DNA of 64,000 nucleotides from Halocynthiibacter namhaensis (GTDB lineage: Bacteria; Pseudomonadota; Alphaproteobacteria; Rhodobacterales; Rhodobacteraceae): NCBI RefSeq assembly GCF_000812685.1, contig NZ_JWIF01000056.1:62001-126000 (forward strand), written 5' to 3'. The notes below the pieces were generated by a model. It was not told where the DNA came from. It made no database searches and saw only the letters and a list, made by a program, of their open reading frames with translations. Positions 1-9,590 of the stretch are shown here, piece by piece; position 1 is the first letter of the stretch; the number at the start of each line of letters is the position of its first letter. Made by a program: the position numbers and the translations under genes.

Positions 1-32
1 AGAAAACCGTCAAGATCTACGACCTGTCTTAA
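1..32 (+). CDS. 3' end of an unidentified gene entering from the left
   Basis: An open frame enters from the left edge, reads KTVKIYDLS and stops with TAA at 30-32, twelve bases before the convergent regA stop. Nine residues are too few to name a family. It could be a chance open frame, since only 32 bases are visible; the convergent arrangement with regA makes a real gene end plausible. Confidence 0.3.
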   Translation, partial: KTVKIYDLS

Positions 33-44
33 CCCGAAATCATG

Positions 45-599
45 TCACTTCGGGCTGCGTTTCGCCAAGATACGCTGCAAGGTACGGCGATGCATGTTCA
101 AGCGACGTGCCGTTTCAGATACATTGCGATCACATAGTTCATACACACGCTGAATATGTTCCCAACGCACGCGATCCGCTGACATGGGATTTTCTGGGGG
201 CGGCGGCAATGTATCAGATTTCGCCAGCAAGGCAGCGGTGACATCATTGGCATCTGCGGGCTTAGACAGATAATCCGTGGCACCGGCTTTCACCGCAGCA
301 ACCGCCGTCGCAATCGCGCCATATCCGGTCAACACGATGATCCGGGCATCCGGGCGACGTTCGCGCAACAACTCAACGACATCCAAACCATTGCCATCTT
401 CCAAACGCAAATCCACCACGGCGTAAGCGGGGGGGCGCGCGGTTGCAATCGCACGCCCTGCTGCAACAGATCCCGCAATCTCAGGTTCAAAACCACGTTT
501 TTCCATTGCGCGCGACAGGCGGCGCAAAAATGGTTCATCGTCATCAACCAGAAGCAATGATCGGTCTTCACCGATGTCCTGAAGGTCTCTCTCTGTCAT
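45..599 (-). CDS. regA: Response regulator RegA (PrrA/ActR family)
   Basis: Response regulator of the RegB/RegA redox system, which in purple bacteria controls photosynthesis, respiration, carbon and nitrogen genes. The protein is 184 aa from ATG 599. A receiver domain carries the acidic pair at D19-D21 and the phospho-acceptor D63 in the VVDLRLEDG motif; a proline linker and a Fis-type helix-turn-helix follow at about residues 145-184, with the nearly invariant family segment NMHRRTLQRILAKR. An in-frame GTG at 620 would add seven residues, but its SD-like GAGGGG lies only two bases away, whereas TGAGGA precedes ATG 599 at a usable distance and this start matches the family length. It lies downstream of senC on the same strand, with regB divergent. 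Confidence 0.95.
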   Translation of the reverse strand: MTERDLQDIGEDRSLLLVDDDEPFLRRLSRAMEKRGFEPEIAGSVAAGRAIATARPPAYAVVDLRLEDGNGLDVVELLRERRPDARIIVLTGYGAIATAVAAVKAGATDYLSKPADANDVTAALLAKSDTLPPPPENPMSADRVRWEHIQRVYELCDRNVSETARRLNMHRRTLQRILAKRSPK

Positions 600-676
600 G
601 GGATCCTCATCAATTTGCACTGCCCCTCACCATAGGCTTTCGCACGGTAAGGGTCAATTTATCACCTGTTCTTAGG

Positions 677-1294
677 TTATTTGGCGGCATCTATAAGGCA
701 ACCGGAAACTTCGGCGACCGTTTCAGGTGTCGGGGTTCGCCCAAACATTGCCATTGTGCCCTGACCTGGGATCACAAGATATGAAAAGACCGTATGATCC
801 ATCAAATAGTATTCTGGATCGCCGTTCTCTTCCTTCTTAAAGTAAGTCTTATAGGCGAGAGAAGCATTTTTCACCTGTTCCTCAGAACCAGTGAGACCAA
901 TCATGTCTTCATGCAAATTGAACACAAAATCCTTCATGACCGCAGGCGTATCACGGGCCGGATCGATCGAAACCATCGCAGGCTGCACGTCATATCCCGC
1001 CTCTTGCAGAATTTCACTCGCCATGGCGTTACGCGCGGTATCAGCGGGGCAAACATCAGGGCAGAATGTGTAGCCAAAATACAAAAGTGTCGGCTTTGAG
1101 ATGACATCTACATCCGTTACGGCATTCCCATTGTGGTCGACCAAGTTGAAAGGGCCCCCAATCTGATCAAGCCCACCAAGGATGATATCATTCCCCCCGA
1201 CACATTCTGAAATCGAGGCTTTTGTGGAATACCAAATCCCACCCAGCAGCGATAGAATTGCCACGACGGCAATAATTGCAACATTCCGGATCAT
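677..1294 (-). CDS. senC: SCO1/SenC-type copper chaperone (PrrC)
   Basis: Membrane-anchored thioredoxin-like protein of the SCO family, which delivers copper to the CuA centre of cytochrome c oxidase and in Rhodobacter modulates RegB signalling. From ATG 1294 the protein is 205 aa: one N-terminal membrane anchor (about residues 5-22), then a periplasmic domain with the CXXXC pair C78/C82 in YTFCPDVCP and a downstream copper-ligand His in the MDHT motif (about residue 165). The open frame extends 31 codons further upstream, but that stretch does not look like a SenC N-terminus and an AGAAAGAACA purine stretch precedes ATG 1294. senC and regA are co-directional, 77 bp apart, divergent from regB. 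Confidence 0.93.
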   Translation of the reverse strand: MIRNVAIIAVVAILSLLGGIWYSTKASISECVGGNDIILGGLDQIGGPFNLVDHNGNAVTDVDVISKPTLLYFGYTFCPDVCPADTARNAMASEILQEAGYDVQPAMVSIDPARDTPAVMKDFVFNLHEDMIGLTGSEEQVKNASLAYKTYFKKEENGDPEYYLMDHTVFSYLVIPGQGTMAMFGRTPTPETVAEVSGCLIDAAK

Positions 1295-1407
1295 GATTGT
1301 TCTTTCTGTTTCACGCGTTTGCGCATTGATCGCGTTATTAACGCCAAGTATCAAGAGCACGAGTTGACGCAGACACCGCCCAGACACAACAACGTGAACG
1401 GAAGCCC

Positions 1408-2802
1408 ATGACCGATACCCAATCCGCCCTTTTTGGCAGCCACACCCATAACAACTGGATCCGCTTGCGCACCCTGATTATGTTGCGCTGGCTTGCCATC
1501 ACGGGGCAGGTGGCGGCGGTCATCGCAGCGGAATGGATCTATGGGATCGACCTTGAAACCGGCCTCATATCTATGGTGATTGGCCTGTCCATCATCATCA
1601 ATCTGGTCTCTATGTTCGTCTATTCAAATGTGCGCCGTCTCACCGAAAGTCAGGCCGCGCGCATGCTGTTGTTTGACACATTGCAACTGACGATTTTGCT
1701 GTGGCTGACCGGCGGTTTAAACAACCCCTTTGCCTTTCTGATCGTGGCCCCTGTTACAATTTCAGCGGCAGCCCTTTCCTTGCGATCAACCGTCGCTCTG
1801 GCGCTCATATCCGCGTGCAGCGTCACATTGCTTGCCCTCACCCATCTGCCATTGATCACCGATGCAGGCGAAATATTGAAAATCCCTGCGGTTCTGGCCT
1901 TCGGGTTTTGGGCTGGGATCATCACAGGCATCGTGTTTTTGGGGCTCTACGCCCACCGGGTAACATCGGAACAGCATTCCATGTCCGAAGCCCTTCTCGC
2001 GACCCAAATGGCACTGTCGCGCGAACAAAAACTGACAGATCTGGGTGGCGTTGTCGCCGCCGCAGCCCATGAATTGGGCACCCCCTTGGCAACCATCAAA
2101 CTGGTCAGTTCGGAGTTGATTGAAGAACTAGAAGACCATCCAGAACTGCGCGATGACGCCGTGCTGATCCGTGAACAAGTTGGTCGTTGCCACGACATTA
2201 TGCGGTCCATGGGTCGCGCGGGGAAGTCTGACAAACATCTCAAAATTGCAGCCCTTCAAACTGTGATCGAAGAAGCGGCCGAGCCCCATTTGATGCGCGG
2301 CAAAGAGGTCCATTTTAATTTCGGAGGTGAAGACAGTCAAACCCCACAACCCGACGCGTTCCGCCTACCCGAAGTTATACACGGTCTCCGCAACCTCATC
2401 CAAAATGCCGTTGATTTTGCACGGGAAAATGTTTGGGTTGAGGCCCGATGGAGCGCCGACACCATCATCATTCGTGTGATTGATGATGGCCCTGGATATC
2501 CATTGGACATGGCCGGGCGCATCGGGGATCCCTTTGTGCGACGGCGCGGCGCACCGAACATTGCAGGTCAGCGACCAGAATATCAGGGCATGGGCCTTGG
2601 CTTGTTCATCGCGAAAACCTTGCTGGAACGCACAGGTGCCGAGCTTAGCTTCAACAATGGATCCGATCCCTATCTTTTGCGCACGGAATGGCCCGAACAA
2701 TGCGGCGCGATTGTCGAAGTATCCTGGCCTGCGCAAGCCGATGTTTTTCAACAAAAAGGCAGTCGGAGCGCCCTTGGGGAAAATGACCAAATCATCAATT
2801 AA
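1408..2802 (+). CDS. regB: Redox sensor histidine kinase RegB (PrrB)
   Basis: Sensor kinase that phosphorylates RegA when the respiratory quinone pool is reduced. The protein is 464 aa with about six membrane helices (residues 25-185). The quinone-site motif GGLNNPF lies at 102-108, the phospho-accepting His221 in the characteristic AAHELGTPL H-box, and the redox-active cysteine at C261 in EQVGRCHDIMRSMG. A C-terminal ATPase has N, G1 (DDGPGYP) and G2 (GMGLGLFIAKTLLE) boxes. All the residues reported as important for redox sensing in RegB are present, so I expect a functional sensor. It is divergent from senC-regA across a 113-bp intergenic region that must hold both promoters. Confidence 0.95.
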   Translation: MTDTQSALFGSHTHNNWIRLRTLIMLRWLAITGQVAAVIAAEWIYGIDLETGLISMVIGLSIIINLVSMFVYSNVRRLTESQAARMLLFDTLQLTILLWLTGGLNNPFAFLIVAPVTISAAALSLRSTVALALISACSVTLLALTHLPLITDAGEILKIPAVLAFGFWAGIITGIVFLGLYAHRVTSEQHSMSEALLATQMALSREQKLTDLGGVVAAAAHELGTPLATIKLVSSELIEELEDHPELRDDAVLIREQVGRCHDIMRSMGRAGKSDKHLKIAALQTVIEEAAEPHLMRGKEVHFNFGGEDSQTPQPDAFRLPEVIHGLRNLIQNAVDFARENVWVEARWSADTIIIRVIDDGPGYPLDMAGRIGDPFVRRRGAPNIAGQRPEYQGMGLGLFIAKTLLERTGAELSFNNGSDPYLLRTEWPEQCGAIVEVSWPAQADVFQQKGSRSALGENDQIIN

Positions 2803-2859
2803 CCCGTTGTTAACCGACTTTAGGGCACCCTAACCAGGAGAACTTAAAGAAGGAGACAG

Positions 2860-4479
2860 GTGGTGTTGCATAGTTTTGCTGGTATGCCGGCTGGGATCAT
2901 TGAACTTGCAATTGTGGTGACCACATCCCTCCTCACCGGCGGGCTGATGCTGTATCTTTTTCGGACAAAACCAACACAAAACGCAACCTCCCCTCACCTG
3001 CTGATCCGCCAAGCTGACCGTGTGCCTGTGTTTTTATTCAGCGATGAAACGCTTACAGACGCCACCCCATCCGCGCGCGAATTGCTACGCGCTGCCCCTT
3101 CGGCAACAACGAATTGGAAGCGGCTAACAGCCCTACTTTCCCCAAGATTTCCCAGTATTGCCGATGACCTGACGGACCTTGGTTCAAACGGCGAAGTCTT
3201 TGTCGCAGCCGCTGCACCAGATGACAGCGGCATGATCCATGCTGAATGGTGGGACGGGATGGTGCGCATAGAACTGACCGACGCCGCCAAACCCGAAGGC
3301 GATGTTGCGATTGATGGGCAATGTTTACGGGCCACCGAAGAAGAGCTCGCCTTGTTGCGTCACGTCTCAAATGAAAGCCCGGTTATCGCTTGGCAACTGG
3401 ACCGTCCCGGCAATCTGATTTGGGCCAATTCCGCTTATATGGATGTCGCCGCCGCCCATGCGGGTGCAACACACAACCATCTTTGGCCACCCCAAGATAT
3501 TTTCCCCGAACTTCGCGACAAACCAATTGATGGCATGGAACATCGATTGACCTTGCACCCAGAAGAGGCCCGCCGTCTGGTACCTGGGCAACAATCTCGT
3601 TGGTTTGACTGTCGGAAAACCACTTGGCAGGACACGACCATATGTGTCGCAATCGAAAGTGGTGCAGAAGTAAACGCCCGCGCGACGCTTGATGAATTCG
3701 TACAAACATTGTCAAAAACCTTTGCGCATCTATCCATCGGATTAGCGATTTTTGATCGCGACCGTCAGTTAACCATGTTCAACCCCGCACTTACTGAATT
3801 GACGGGGCTTGACGTGATGTTTCTTTCGAACAAGCCCGAATTATCTTCGTTTCTGGACGCATTGCGTGACAAACGCATGATGCCAGAGCCAAAAAACTAT
3901 GCCCATTGGCGGGAACACATTCGTCGGTTGGAAGCAAACGCCAGCAATCGGCCGCATGAAGAAACCTGGTCTCTGCCGTCTGGGCGTACATATAAAATTA
4001 TAGGCCGCCCTCACCCAAATGGCGCAATCACGTTTCAGATCGAAGATATCACCCCGGAAATCACCCTGACACGGCAATTCCGCGCGGAATTGGAACTTAG
4101 CCAAGCTGTCATCGACACATTCCCAGAGGCCATAGTCGTCTTTTCCCCAGATGGAATATTGACGATTTCCAACCGCGCATACGCCACACTTTGGGGCAGT
4201 GACCCCGGGTCAAACATCGCCGAAATCACCTGCTCTGATGCGGTTTCCCTTTGGGCCAAAGCCACAGAAGCCACCCCGATTTGGTCGGGCGTGGAGAACA
4301 GCATTGGGCGCATTCACAATCGCGAATCTTGGAGTGCTGAAATCAAGATGGACGACGGGCGTCATTTGTTTATTAGCATCACCCCCATCACAGGCGGCGC
4401 AACGCTTGTACGCTTCACGACCCGTGGCAAGGCGGTGTCAGATCAGGGACAGCCTGCGGTGACACATCCTGCCATCTAA
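2860..4479 (+). CDS. divL: Membrane-anchored multi-PAS protein, probable DivL homologue without kinase domains
   Basis: 539 aa. One N-terminal membrane helix (about residues 12-33) is followed by at least three PAS-like segments: near 165-200, near 284-400 (PAS-7-like, ending IEDITPEIT) and near 413-520. No DHp/H-box or HATPase motif follows before the stop. Identification as DivL, a CckA-controlling PAS protein of the CtrA phosphorelay, rests on architecture and on synteny: as I recall, Caulobacter has the same run divL-tsaE-amgK-murU-addB-addA. In Rhodobacter capsulatus DivL has been described as a PAS-domain protein affecting CtrA and gene transfer agent production. The start is a GTG preceded by a strong AAGGAG; the adjacent GTG at 2863 is equally possible. 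Confidence 0.65.
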   Translation: MVLHSFAGMPAGIIELAIVVTTSLLTGGLMLYLFRTKPTQNATSPHLLIRQADRVPVFLFSDETLTDATPSARELLRAAPSATTNWKRLTALLSPRFPSIADDLTDLGSNGEVFVAAAAPDDSGMIHAEWWDGMVRIELTDAAKPEGDVAIDGQCLRATEEELALLRHVSNESPVIAWQLDRPGNLIWANSAYMDVAAAHAGATHNHLWPPQDIFPELRDKPIDGMEHRLTLHPEEARRLVPGQQSRWFDCRKTTWQDTTICVAIESGAEVNARATLDEFVQTLSKTFAHLSIGLAIFDRDRQLTMFNPALTELTGLDVMFLSNKPELSSFLDALRDKRMMPEPKNYAHWREHIRRLEANASNRPHEETWSLPSGRTYKIIGRPHPNGAITFQIEDITPEITLTRQFRAELELSQAVIDTFPEAIVVFSPDGILTISNRAYATLWGSDPGSNIAEITCSDAVSLWAKATEATPIWSGVENSIGRIHNRESWSAEIKMDDGRHLFISITPITGGATLVRFTTRGKAVSDQGQPAVTHPAI

Positions 4480-4533
4480 CGGCGCACCCGTCTGAGGCCT
4501 TGCGGTGGCTGACACCTAAGGTAAACTCTGCGC

Positions 4534-5013
4534 ATGTTACAAATGCACGATCACACATTCCACTTCCCAGACGAAAACCAGACCGCGGCCTTTGCCGTTG
4601 CCATGGCTGAACATCTGCGCCCCGGCGACTGTATCTTGCTAGAAGGTCCTGTCGGCGCAGGAAAATCACATTTTGCCCGGGCGATTATCCGCGAGCTGCT
4701 TATTGTTGCTGAAGACATCCCCTCGCCGACCTTCACTCTGGTTCAAACATATGATGGGCAGCATGGCGAAATATGGCACAGCGACTTGTATCGGCTGTCC
4801 CACACGGACGAGGTTGCTGAACTGGGCTTGGAAGATGCATTTTCCGACGCAATTTGTTTTGTCGAATGGCCGGATCGCCTTGGATCTTACCGACCTAAAA
4901 CTGCACTCACTTTAACCTTCAGCGTCGGTGAGCATCCCAACACACGAAATCTATTGGTGCATGCCCCGACCGAACGGTGGCAAACGATAATTCAGGACAT
5001 CCACGCAGAATGA
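4534..5013 (+). CDS. tsaE: tRNA threonylcarbamoyladenosine biosynthesis ATPase TsaE
   Basis: ATPase of the TsaBDE complex that makes the t6A37 modification on ANN-decoding tRNAs. At 159 aa it is normal family length. Walker A GPVGAGKS lies at residues 38-45, the TFTLVQTY strand and HSDLYRL motif follow, and a C-terminal FVEWPDRLG motif is typical of TsaE. An alternative in-frame ATG lies at 4543. It overlaps the next gene by ATGA. t6A and the MtaB-made ms2t6A encoded at 52.8 kb belong to the same tRNA-37 modification route. Confidence 0.93.
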   Translation: MLQMHDHTFHFPDENQTAAFAVAMAEHLRPGDCILLEGPVGAGKSHFARAIIRELLIVAEDIPSPTFTLVQTYDGQHGEIWHSDLYRLSHTDEVAELGLEDAFSDAICFVEWPDRLGSYRPKTALTLTFSVGEHPNTRNLLVHAPTERWQTIIQDIHAE

Positions 5014-5990
5014 CCCGCTCTCAAGACATGCAAACCTTTATCGCGACATCCGGCCGTGATCACGCGACCATCACACCTTTGGCGCAAGATGCCTCGGCCC
5101 GCCAATATTTTCGCGTCCAACATGGCGCTGAAACCACCATTTTGATGGATGCCCCCCCTGATAAAAACCCTCCTCAAGACAGCTTTGTCGACATCGCCCA
5201 GTGGTTAACCACCGCTGGTTTCAGTGCCCCTGAAATTATACACAGCGATATTCCGGCTGGTTTTCTATTGTGCGAAGACCTTTCTGACGCCGTTTTCAGC
5301 ATGGAAATTGATTCCGGCCGCCTGCCCAGTGATGTGGCATTTGAGGCCGCCTCTGACATGCTGTGCGAGCTGCATCAACGCGCACCAATGCCCGACTTAC
5401 CGATCTACACCCCCAACAACATGAGTCGCATGGCACAACCTCTGTTCGACTTTTACCAACCGGATGTCTCGCGTGATCCACAGGCAGAAAGCCAATTTTA
5501 TACTGTGTTAGAGACTGTTTTGCAAAAAACTTGGCTGGGCAACCCGGTGACACTGTTGCGTGATTTCCATGCCGGTAACCTTATCTGGCTTCCAAATCGC
5601 GAAGCTCATAAACGTGTTGGGCTTTTGGATTTCCAAGATGCTGCGGTTGGGCATGTCGCCTATGATTTGGTATCCATGCTTTTCGACATTCGACGTAAGA
5701 TTGATATGGATCTGGCACAGGACACGATTGTCAAATTTGCGCATAAATCCAACCTGCCCGTTACAGAATTTCAGGCGGCTTGCGCGGCCCAATCGGCGCA
5801 ACGAAACCTGCGGATTTTGGGGATCTTTTCGGCACTCGCCTCCCGCCAAGGTAAAACGGGTTACCTCAAATGGTTGCCAGCGGTCTGGAACCAGCTGCAA
5901 CGTGACCTCGCCCACCCGGCCTTGTCGGATCTACAAGACATCGCATCGAACATCATCGTTTCGCCTGAGAACAGTAAGGTTGCATCGTGA
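5010..5990 (+). CDS. amgK: N-acetylmuramate/N-acetylglucosamine kinase AmgK
   Basis: Aminoglycoside-phosphotransferase-fold anomeric sugar kinase. With MurU it returns MurNAc from peptidoglycan turnover to UDP-MurNAc, bypassing the fosfomycin-sensitive step. The protein is 326 aa from the ATG overlapping the tsaE stop (ATGA). Catalytic-loop motif RDFHAGNLIWL and metal-binding LLDFQDA motif are both intact. A longer in-frame extension starts at 4977 inside tsaE and is unlikely. Assignment to AmgK rather than a generic phosphotransferase rests on the adjacent murU-like gene, which starts in a 4-bp overlap. Confidence 0.85.
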   Translation: MTRSQDMQTFIATSGRDHATITPLAQDASARQYFRVQHGAETTILMDAPPDKNPPQDSFVDIAQWLTTAGFSAPEIIHSDIPAGFLLCEDLSDAVFSMEIDSGRLPSDVAFEAASDMLCELHQRAPMPDLPIYTPNNMSRMAQPLFDFYQPDVSRDPQAESQFYTVLETVLQKTWLGNPVTLLRDFHAGNLIWLPNREAHKRVGLLDFQDAAVGHVAYDLVSMLFDIRRKIDMDLAQDTIVKFAHKSNLPVTEFQAACAAQSAQRNLRILGIFSALASRQGKTGYLKWLPAVWNQLQRDLAHPALSDLQDIASNIIVSPENSKVAS

Positions 5991-6676
5991 CACCTAATTT
6001 TCCCTTAATGATATTCGCGGCAGGCCTTGGCACACGCATGGGGCCGCTCACGAAACATCAACCCAAACCCATGGTAAAAGTGGGTGGGAAAACCCTAATT
6101 GATCATACGTTGGACACCGTGAAACACGCGCCAATCTCTCGGATTGTTGTTAACCTTCATTACCACAGCGACATGTTGAAAGATCACTTATCTGGCCGAA
6201 ACATCTCGTTTTCGGACGAGACGGATCAGCTTTTGGAAACGGGCGGTGGGTTGCGAAAAGCTGCTGATATCCTCGAAACAGACCCTGTTTTCACCCTGAA
6301 TTCAGATGCCATTTGGAATGGCCCTGATCCACTTGCGATGCTTCACGCCGCTTGGGACGCCAGCAAGATGGACGCATTGCTTTTGTTAATAAACCCCAAT
6401 CAAGCCCTAGGTCATAAAGGCAACGGTGACTTTATCTTGGACGAAAGCGGTGAAATCTCGCGCGGGCCGGGCAAGGTATATTCCGGGGCGCAAATTATTA
6501 GCACCTCTGGTCTGCCAGACATCCCCGATGACGTGTTTTCCCTAAACAAACTTTGGGACATCTACGCCGCGAAAGGTCGATTGTTTGGGCTGCATTGGCC
6601 CGGTAAATGGTGTGATGTTGGGCAACCTGAAAGCATTCCATTGGCCGAAACAATCCTGCGAGAAAGCGATGTTTGA
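5987..6676 (+). CDS. murU: N-acetylmuramate alpha-1-phosphate uridylyltransferase MurU
   Basis: Nucleotidyltransferase of the sugar-1-phosphate family, 229 aa, starting at a GTG overlapping the amgK stop (GTGA). N-terminal signature FAAGLGTRMGPLT followed by QPKPMVKVGGK is the nucleotide-binding motif of this family. LNSDAIWNG is the metal-binding segment and GKWCDVGQPE the C-terminal signature. It converts MurNAc-1-phosphate to UDP-MurNAc. The amgK-murU pair in one operon is the recycling module first described in Pseudomonas. Confidence 0.87.
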   Translation: MTPNFPLMIFAAGLGTRMGPLTKHQPKPMVKVGGKTLIDHTLDTVKHAPISRIVVNLHYHSDMLKDHLSGRNISFSDETDQLLETGGGLRKAADILETDPVFTLNSDAIWNGPDPLAMLHAAWDASKMDALLLLINPNQALGHKGNGDFILDESGEISRGPGKVYSGAQIISTSGLPDIPDDVFSLNKLWDIYAAKGRLFGLHWPGKWCDVGQPESIPLAETILRESDV

Positions 6677-9590
6677 ACCGTCCACGCAGCCCCGCGTGTT
6701 TGCATTACCCCCGGGCGTAGATTTCACGCAGTCCTTGCTTGCTGGCCTTCGCACCCGTTGGCCAGACAGCGACCCGTTAGCACCGCCCAAAACCGAAATC
6801 TACTTAAACACCCGGCGCAGCGCCCGGAAGCTGCGTGATGCATTTGACCAAGGGCCCGCAGGGTTATTACCCCGCATCAAGACGCTTGATGAATTTGCCA
6901 CCGAAGTACCACTGTCAGACGCACCGCCCCTAATCTCAAGCCTGCGCAAACGCTTGGAAATCGCCCAGTTGGTGCAGGCGATGATTGCCAGATCGCCAGA
7001 TCTCGCCCCGCAGTCTGCTGCCTTTGACCTTGCCGAAAGCCTTGTTTCCCTGTTCGATGAAGCCGAGGGAGAAGGCATAAATCCCGCAAATATCCTGGCG
7101 CTAGATCTTAGTGATCAATCTGGACATTGGGCGCGCGCACAACAATTCCTGTCCCTCGTTATGTCATATTTTGAAAGTTCCGGCCCAGGCAATGAAGCCC
7201 GAAAAAGAACGGCGGCCCTAAGCTTAATCAACATGTGGCAGGTATCGCCGCCAGAAACCCCGATGATTGTCGCGGGTTCTACGGGGTCGCGCGGCACAAC
7301 CCATTTCATCATGGATGCCGTCGCCCGATTGCCCCAAGGCGCGGTCATCTTGCCCGGATTTGACTTTGACATGCCCGCCAGCGCCTGGAAAGCACTGGAA
7401 AAGGAAGGCAGCGGCGAAGATCATCCGCAATATCGCGCCCTAACGTTGATGCAATCGCTAGACATATCCCGGGATGAGATCCTGCCTTGGGTGGATATTT
7501 CCGCACCCGCGCCTGCACGCAATCGCTTGCTGTCATTGGCACTGCGCCCCGCCCCGGTAACAGATCAGTGGCACAATGAAGCCGCTGATTCCACCGATAT
7601 TCAGGCAGCTTGCGCGGGTGTCACCTTGCTTGAAGCCCCCGACAGCCGCAGTGAAGCTGGCGCGATCGCGCTTGGCATGCGTGCAGCCCTTGAGAACGGG
7701 AAAACGACCGCCCTTGTCACGCCGGATCGTCAACTTTCCCGTAGGGTCGCCATGGCGTTGTCTCGTTGGGGCATTGAACCTGACGATTCGGCGGGTCGAC
7801 CGCTGCATCTGTCAGCGCCAGGGCGTCTCTTGCGCCAAGTCGCCGCCTTGTTCGGCAATCAGATGGAAGCCTCTGATTTACTGGCCCTTTTAAAGCATCC
7901 CTTGGTTGCAACTGGACCAGATGTGCGCGGGCAACATCTGTTACACACCCGCGAATTGGAACTTTGGATTCGCCGTAAAGGCATGCCATTCCCCAATGCC
8001 GACGACCTGATGATTTGGCAGGAACACGTCAAAACAGATGCCTCAAAAACCTGGGTGAATTGGCTGCTGGGCTGCCTAAGGTCGCTTGGGGAAGTGATGG
8101 AAGCCGACATTGGGCATTTCACAAAACACCTGGTCACAACATGTGAAGCCCTATGCGCTGGTCCCGAACAGGTGGGAAGTGGCGAATTGTGGGAAAACAT
8201 TGCGGGTCATGAAGCAAAGCGTGTGATGGATGACCTGCTTGAGGTCTCGGACGCAGGCGGCACACATAGCCCACGCGAATTCACCGCACTGCTGTTGTCG
8301 CTGTTGCAAGATGGCGAGCTGCGCAACGCTATTGTACCGAATCCGAATGTCATGATCTGGGGCACGCTTGAAGCACGGGTTCAGACGGCGGATCTTGTGA
8401 TTTTGGGCAGCTTGAATGAAGGGGTATGGCCGGGGCAACCCACGCCTGATCCTTGGCTGAACAGGAACATGAGGCGCGAGTTGGGGTTATTGTTGCCAGA
8501 ACGGCGTACGGGCCTTGCCGCACATGACTTCCAACAGGCTGCTGGCGCGCAGGAGGTCTGGATAACCCGATCTATCCGGGATGCATCCGCTGAAACCGTT
8601 CCATCCCGCTGGGTGAACCGTCTGGTCAATCTGCTTTCCGGCCTACAGGAACAAAACGGCCCCAATGCACTAAAGGAAATGGTGTCACGTGGCCAAAATT
8701 GGCTAGACTTGCTGAAGAAGTGGGATCGCGCTTTGCCAGAGGTTTCCCCAGCATCACGCCCCTCCCCACGTCCCCCCATAGATCAACGCCCCAAAGAATT
8801 GCCCGTCACCGCGATTCAGACCCTAATACGGGACCCATACGCCATTTATGCGCGCTACATCTTACGTCTGCGCGCACTCAGACCGTTACAACAATCCCCT
8901 GATGCCCCACTTAGAGGCACGATTGTTCACGATATTTTAGACGCGTTCATCAAGGAAAATGACCTGTCTGAAGAAACGTTCTTATGGGTGATTGATGAAA
9001 AGCTGCCCACAGCTGCCCCATGGCCTGCGGTACAGAGAATGTGGCGGGCTAAGTTGCTGCGTGTGTCAAGTTGGTTGCTTGAAACGGAAGCTGTACGGCA
9101 GACACATGCGACGCCGATATTATTTGAAGAAAAGGGCTCAGTCACATTGGCACAGACTGAATTCAATCTCACTTGCCGCACGGATAGAATTGACCAGTCA
9201 TCTGACGGACAAGTGCGGATTTACGATTACAAGACCGGTGCCCCGCCCTCAAAGGATCAGCAAAAACACTTTGACAAACAACTGCCCTTGCAAGCCGCCA
9301 TGGCGGAACGCGGGGCGTTCAAAACCCTTGGGAACGCACATATTTCACAAGCTGCATACATCGGGTTAGGGTCATCGCCCGTCTTTATGACCGCATCCTT
9401 GGAGGACCCAACAACAGATGAAGTTTGGGATCAGTTCTGCCAGTTGATTGAATCCTGGATGCAACCTGAACGCGGGTACCTGTCCCGTCGCGCGATCGAA
9501 GGTCAACGATTTGACGGCGATTACGACCACCTCGCGCGGTATGGCGAATGGGACACCACCGCAACCCCGCAAGAGGATGACCTAATATGA
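6669..9590 (+). CDS. addB: Double-strand break repair protein AddB
   Basis: Nuclease/helicase-like subunit of AddAB, the alphaproteobacterial RecBCD equivalent that resects double-strand ends and recognises Chi. The protein is 973 aa from ATG 6669, overlapping murU by 8 bp; an upstream in-frame extension to 6585 lies inside murU and is rejected. The N-terminal inactive helicase region is followed by a RecB-family PD-(D/E)XK nuclease near the C-terminus with the RTDRID and IYDYKTG motifs. Overlap with addA by ATGA argues for translational coupling. Confidence 0.93.
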   Translation: MFEPSTQPRVFALPPGVDFTQSLLAGLRTRWPDSDPLAPPKTEIYLNTRRSARKLRDAFDQGPAGLLPRIKTLDEFATEVPLSDAPPLISSLRKRLEIAQLVQAMIARSPDLAPQSAAFDLAESLVSLFDEAEGEGINPANILALDLSDQSGHWARAQQFLSLVMSYFESSGPGNEARKRTAALSLINMWQVSPPETPMIVAGSTGSRGTTHFIMDAVARLPQGAVILPGFDFDMPASAWKALEKEGSGEDHPQYRALTLMQSLDISRDEILPWVDISAPAPARNRLLSLALRPAPVTDQWHNEAADSTDIQAACAGVTLLEAPDSRSEAGAIALGMRAALENGKTTALVTPDRQLSRRVAMALSRWGIEPDDSAGRPLHLSAPGRLLRQVAALFGNQMEASDLLALLKHPLVATGPDVRGQHLLHTRELELWIRRKGMPFPNADDLMIWQEHVKTDASKTWVNWLLGCLRSLGEVMEADIGHFTKHLVTTCEALCAGPEQVGSGELWENIAGHEAKRVMDDLLEVSDAGGTHSPREFTALLLSLLQDGELRNAIVPNPNVMIWGTLEARVQTADLVILGSLNEGVWPGQPTPDPWLNRNMRRELGLLLPERRTGLAAHDFQQAAGAQEVWITRSIRDASAETVPSRWVNRLVNLLSGLQEQNGPNALKEMVSRGQNWLDLLKKWDRALPEVSPASRPSPRPPIDQRPKELPVTAIQTLIRDPYAIYARYILRLRALRPLQQSPDAPLRGTIVHDILDAFIKENDLSEETFLWVIDEKLPTAAPWPAVQRMWRAKLLRVSSWLLETEAVRQTHATPILFEEKGSVTLAQTEFNLTCRTDRIDQSSDGQVRIYDYKTGAPPSKDQQKHFDKQLPLQAAMAERGAFKTLGNAHISQAAYIGLGSSPVFMTASLEDPTTDEVWDQFCQLIESWMQPERGYLSRRAIEGQRFDGDYDHLARYGEWDTTATPQEDDLI

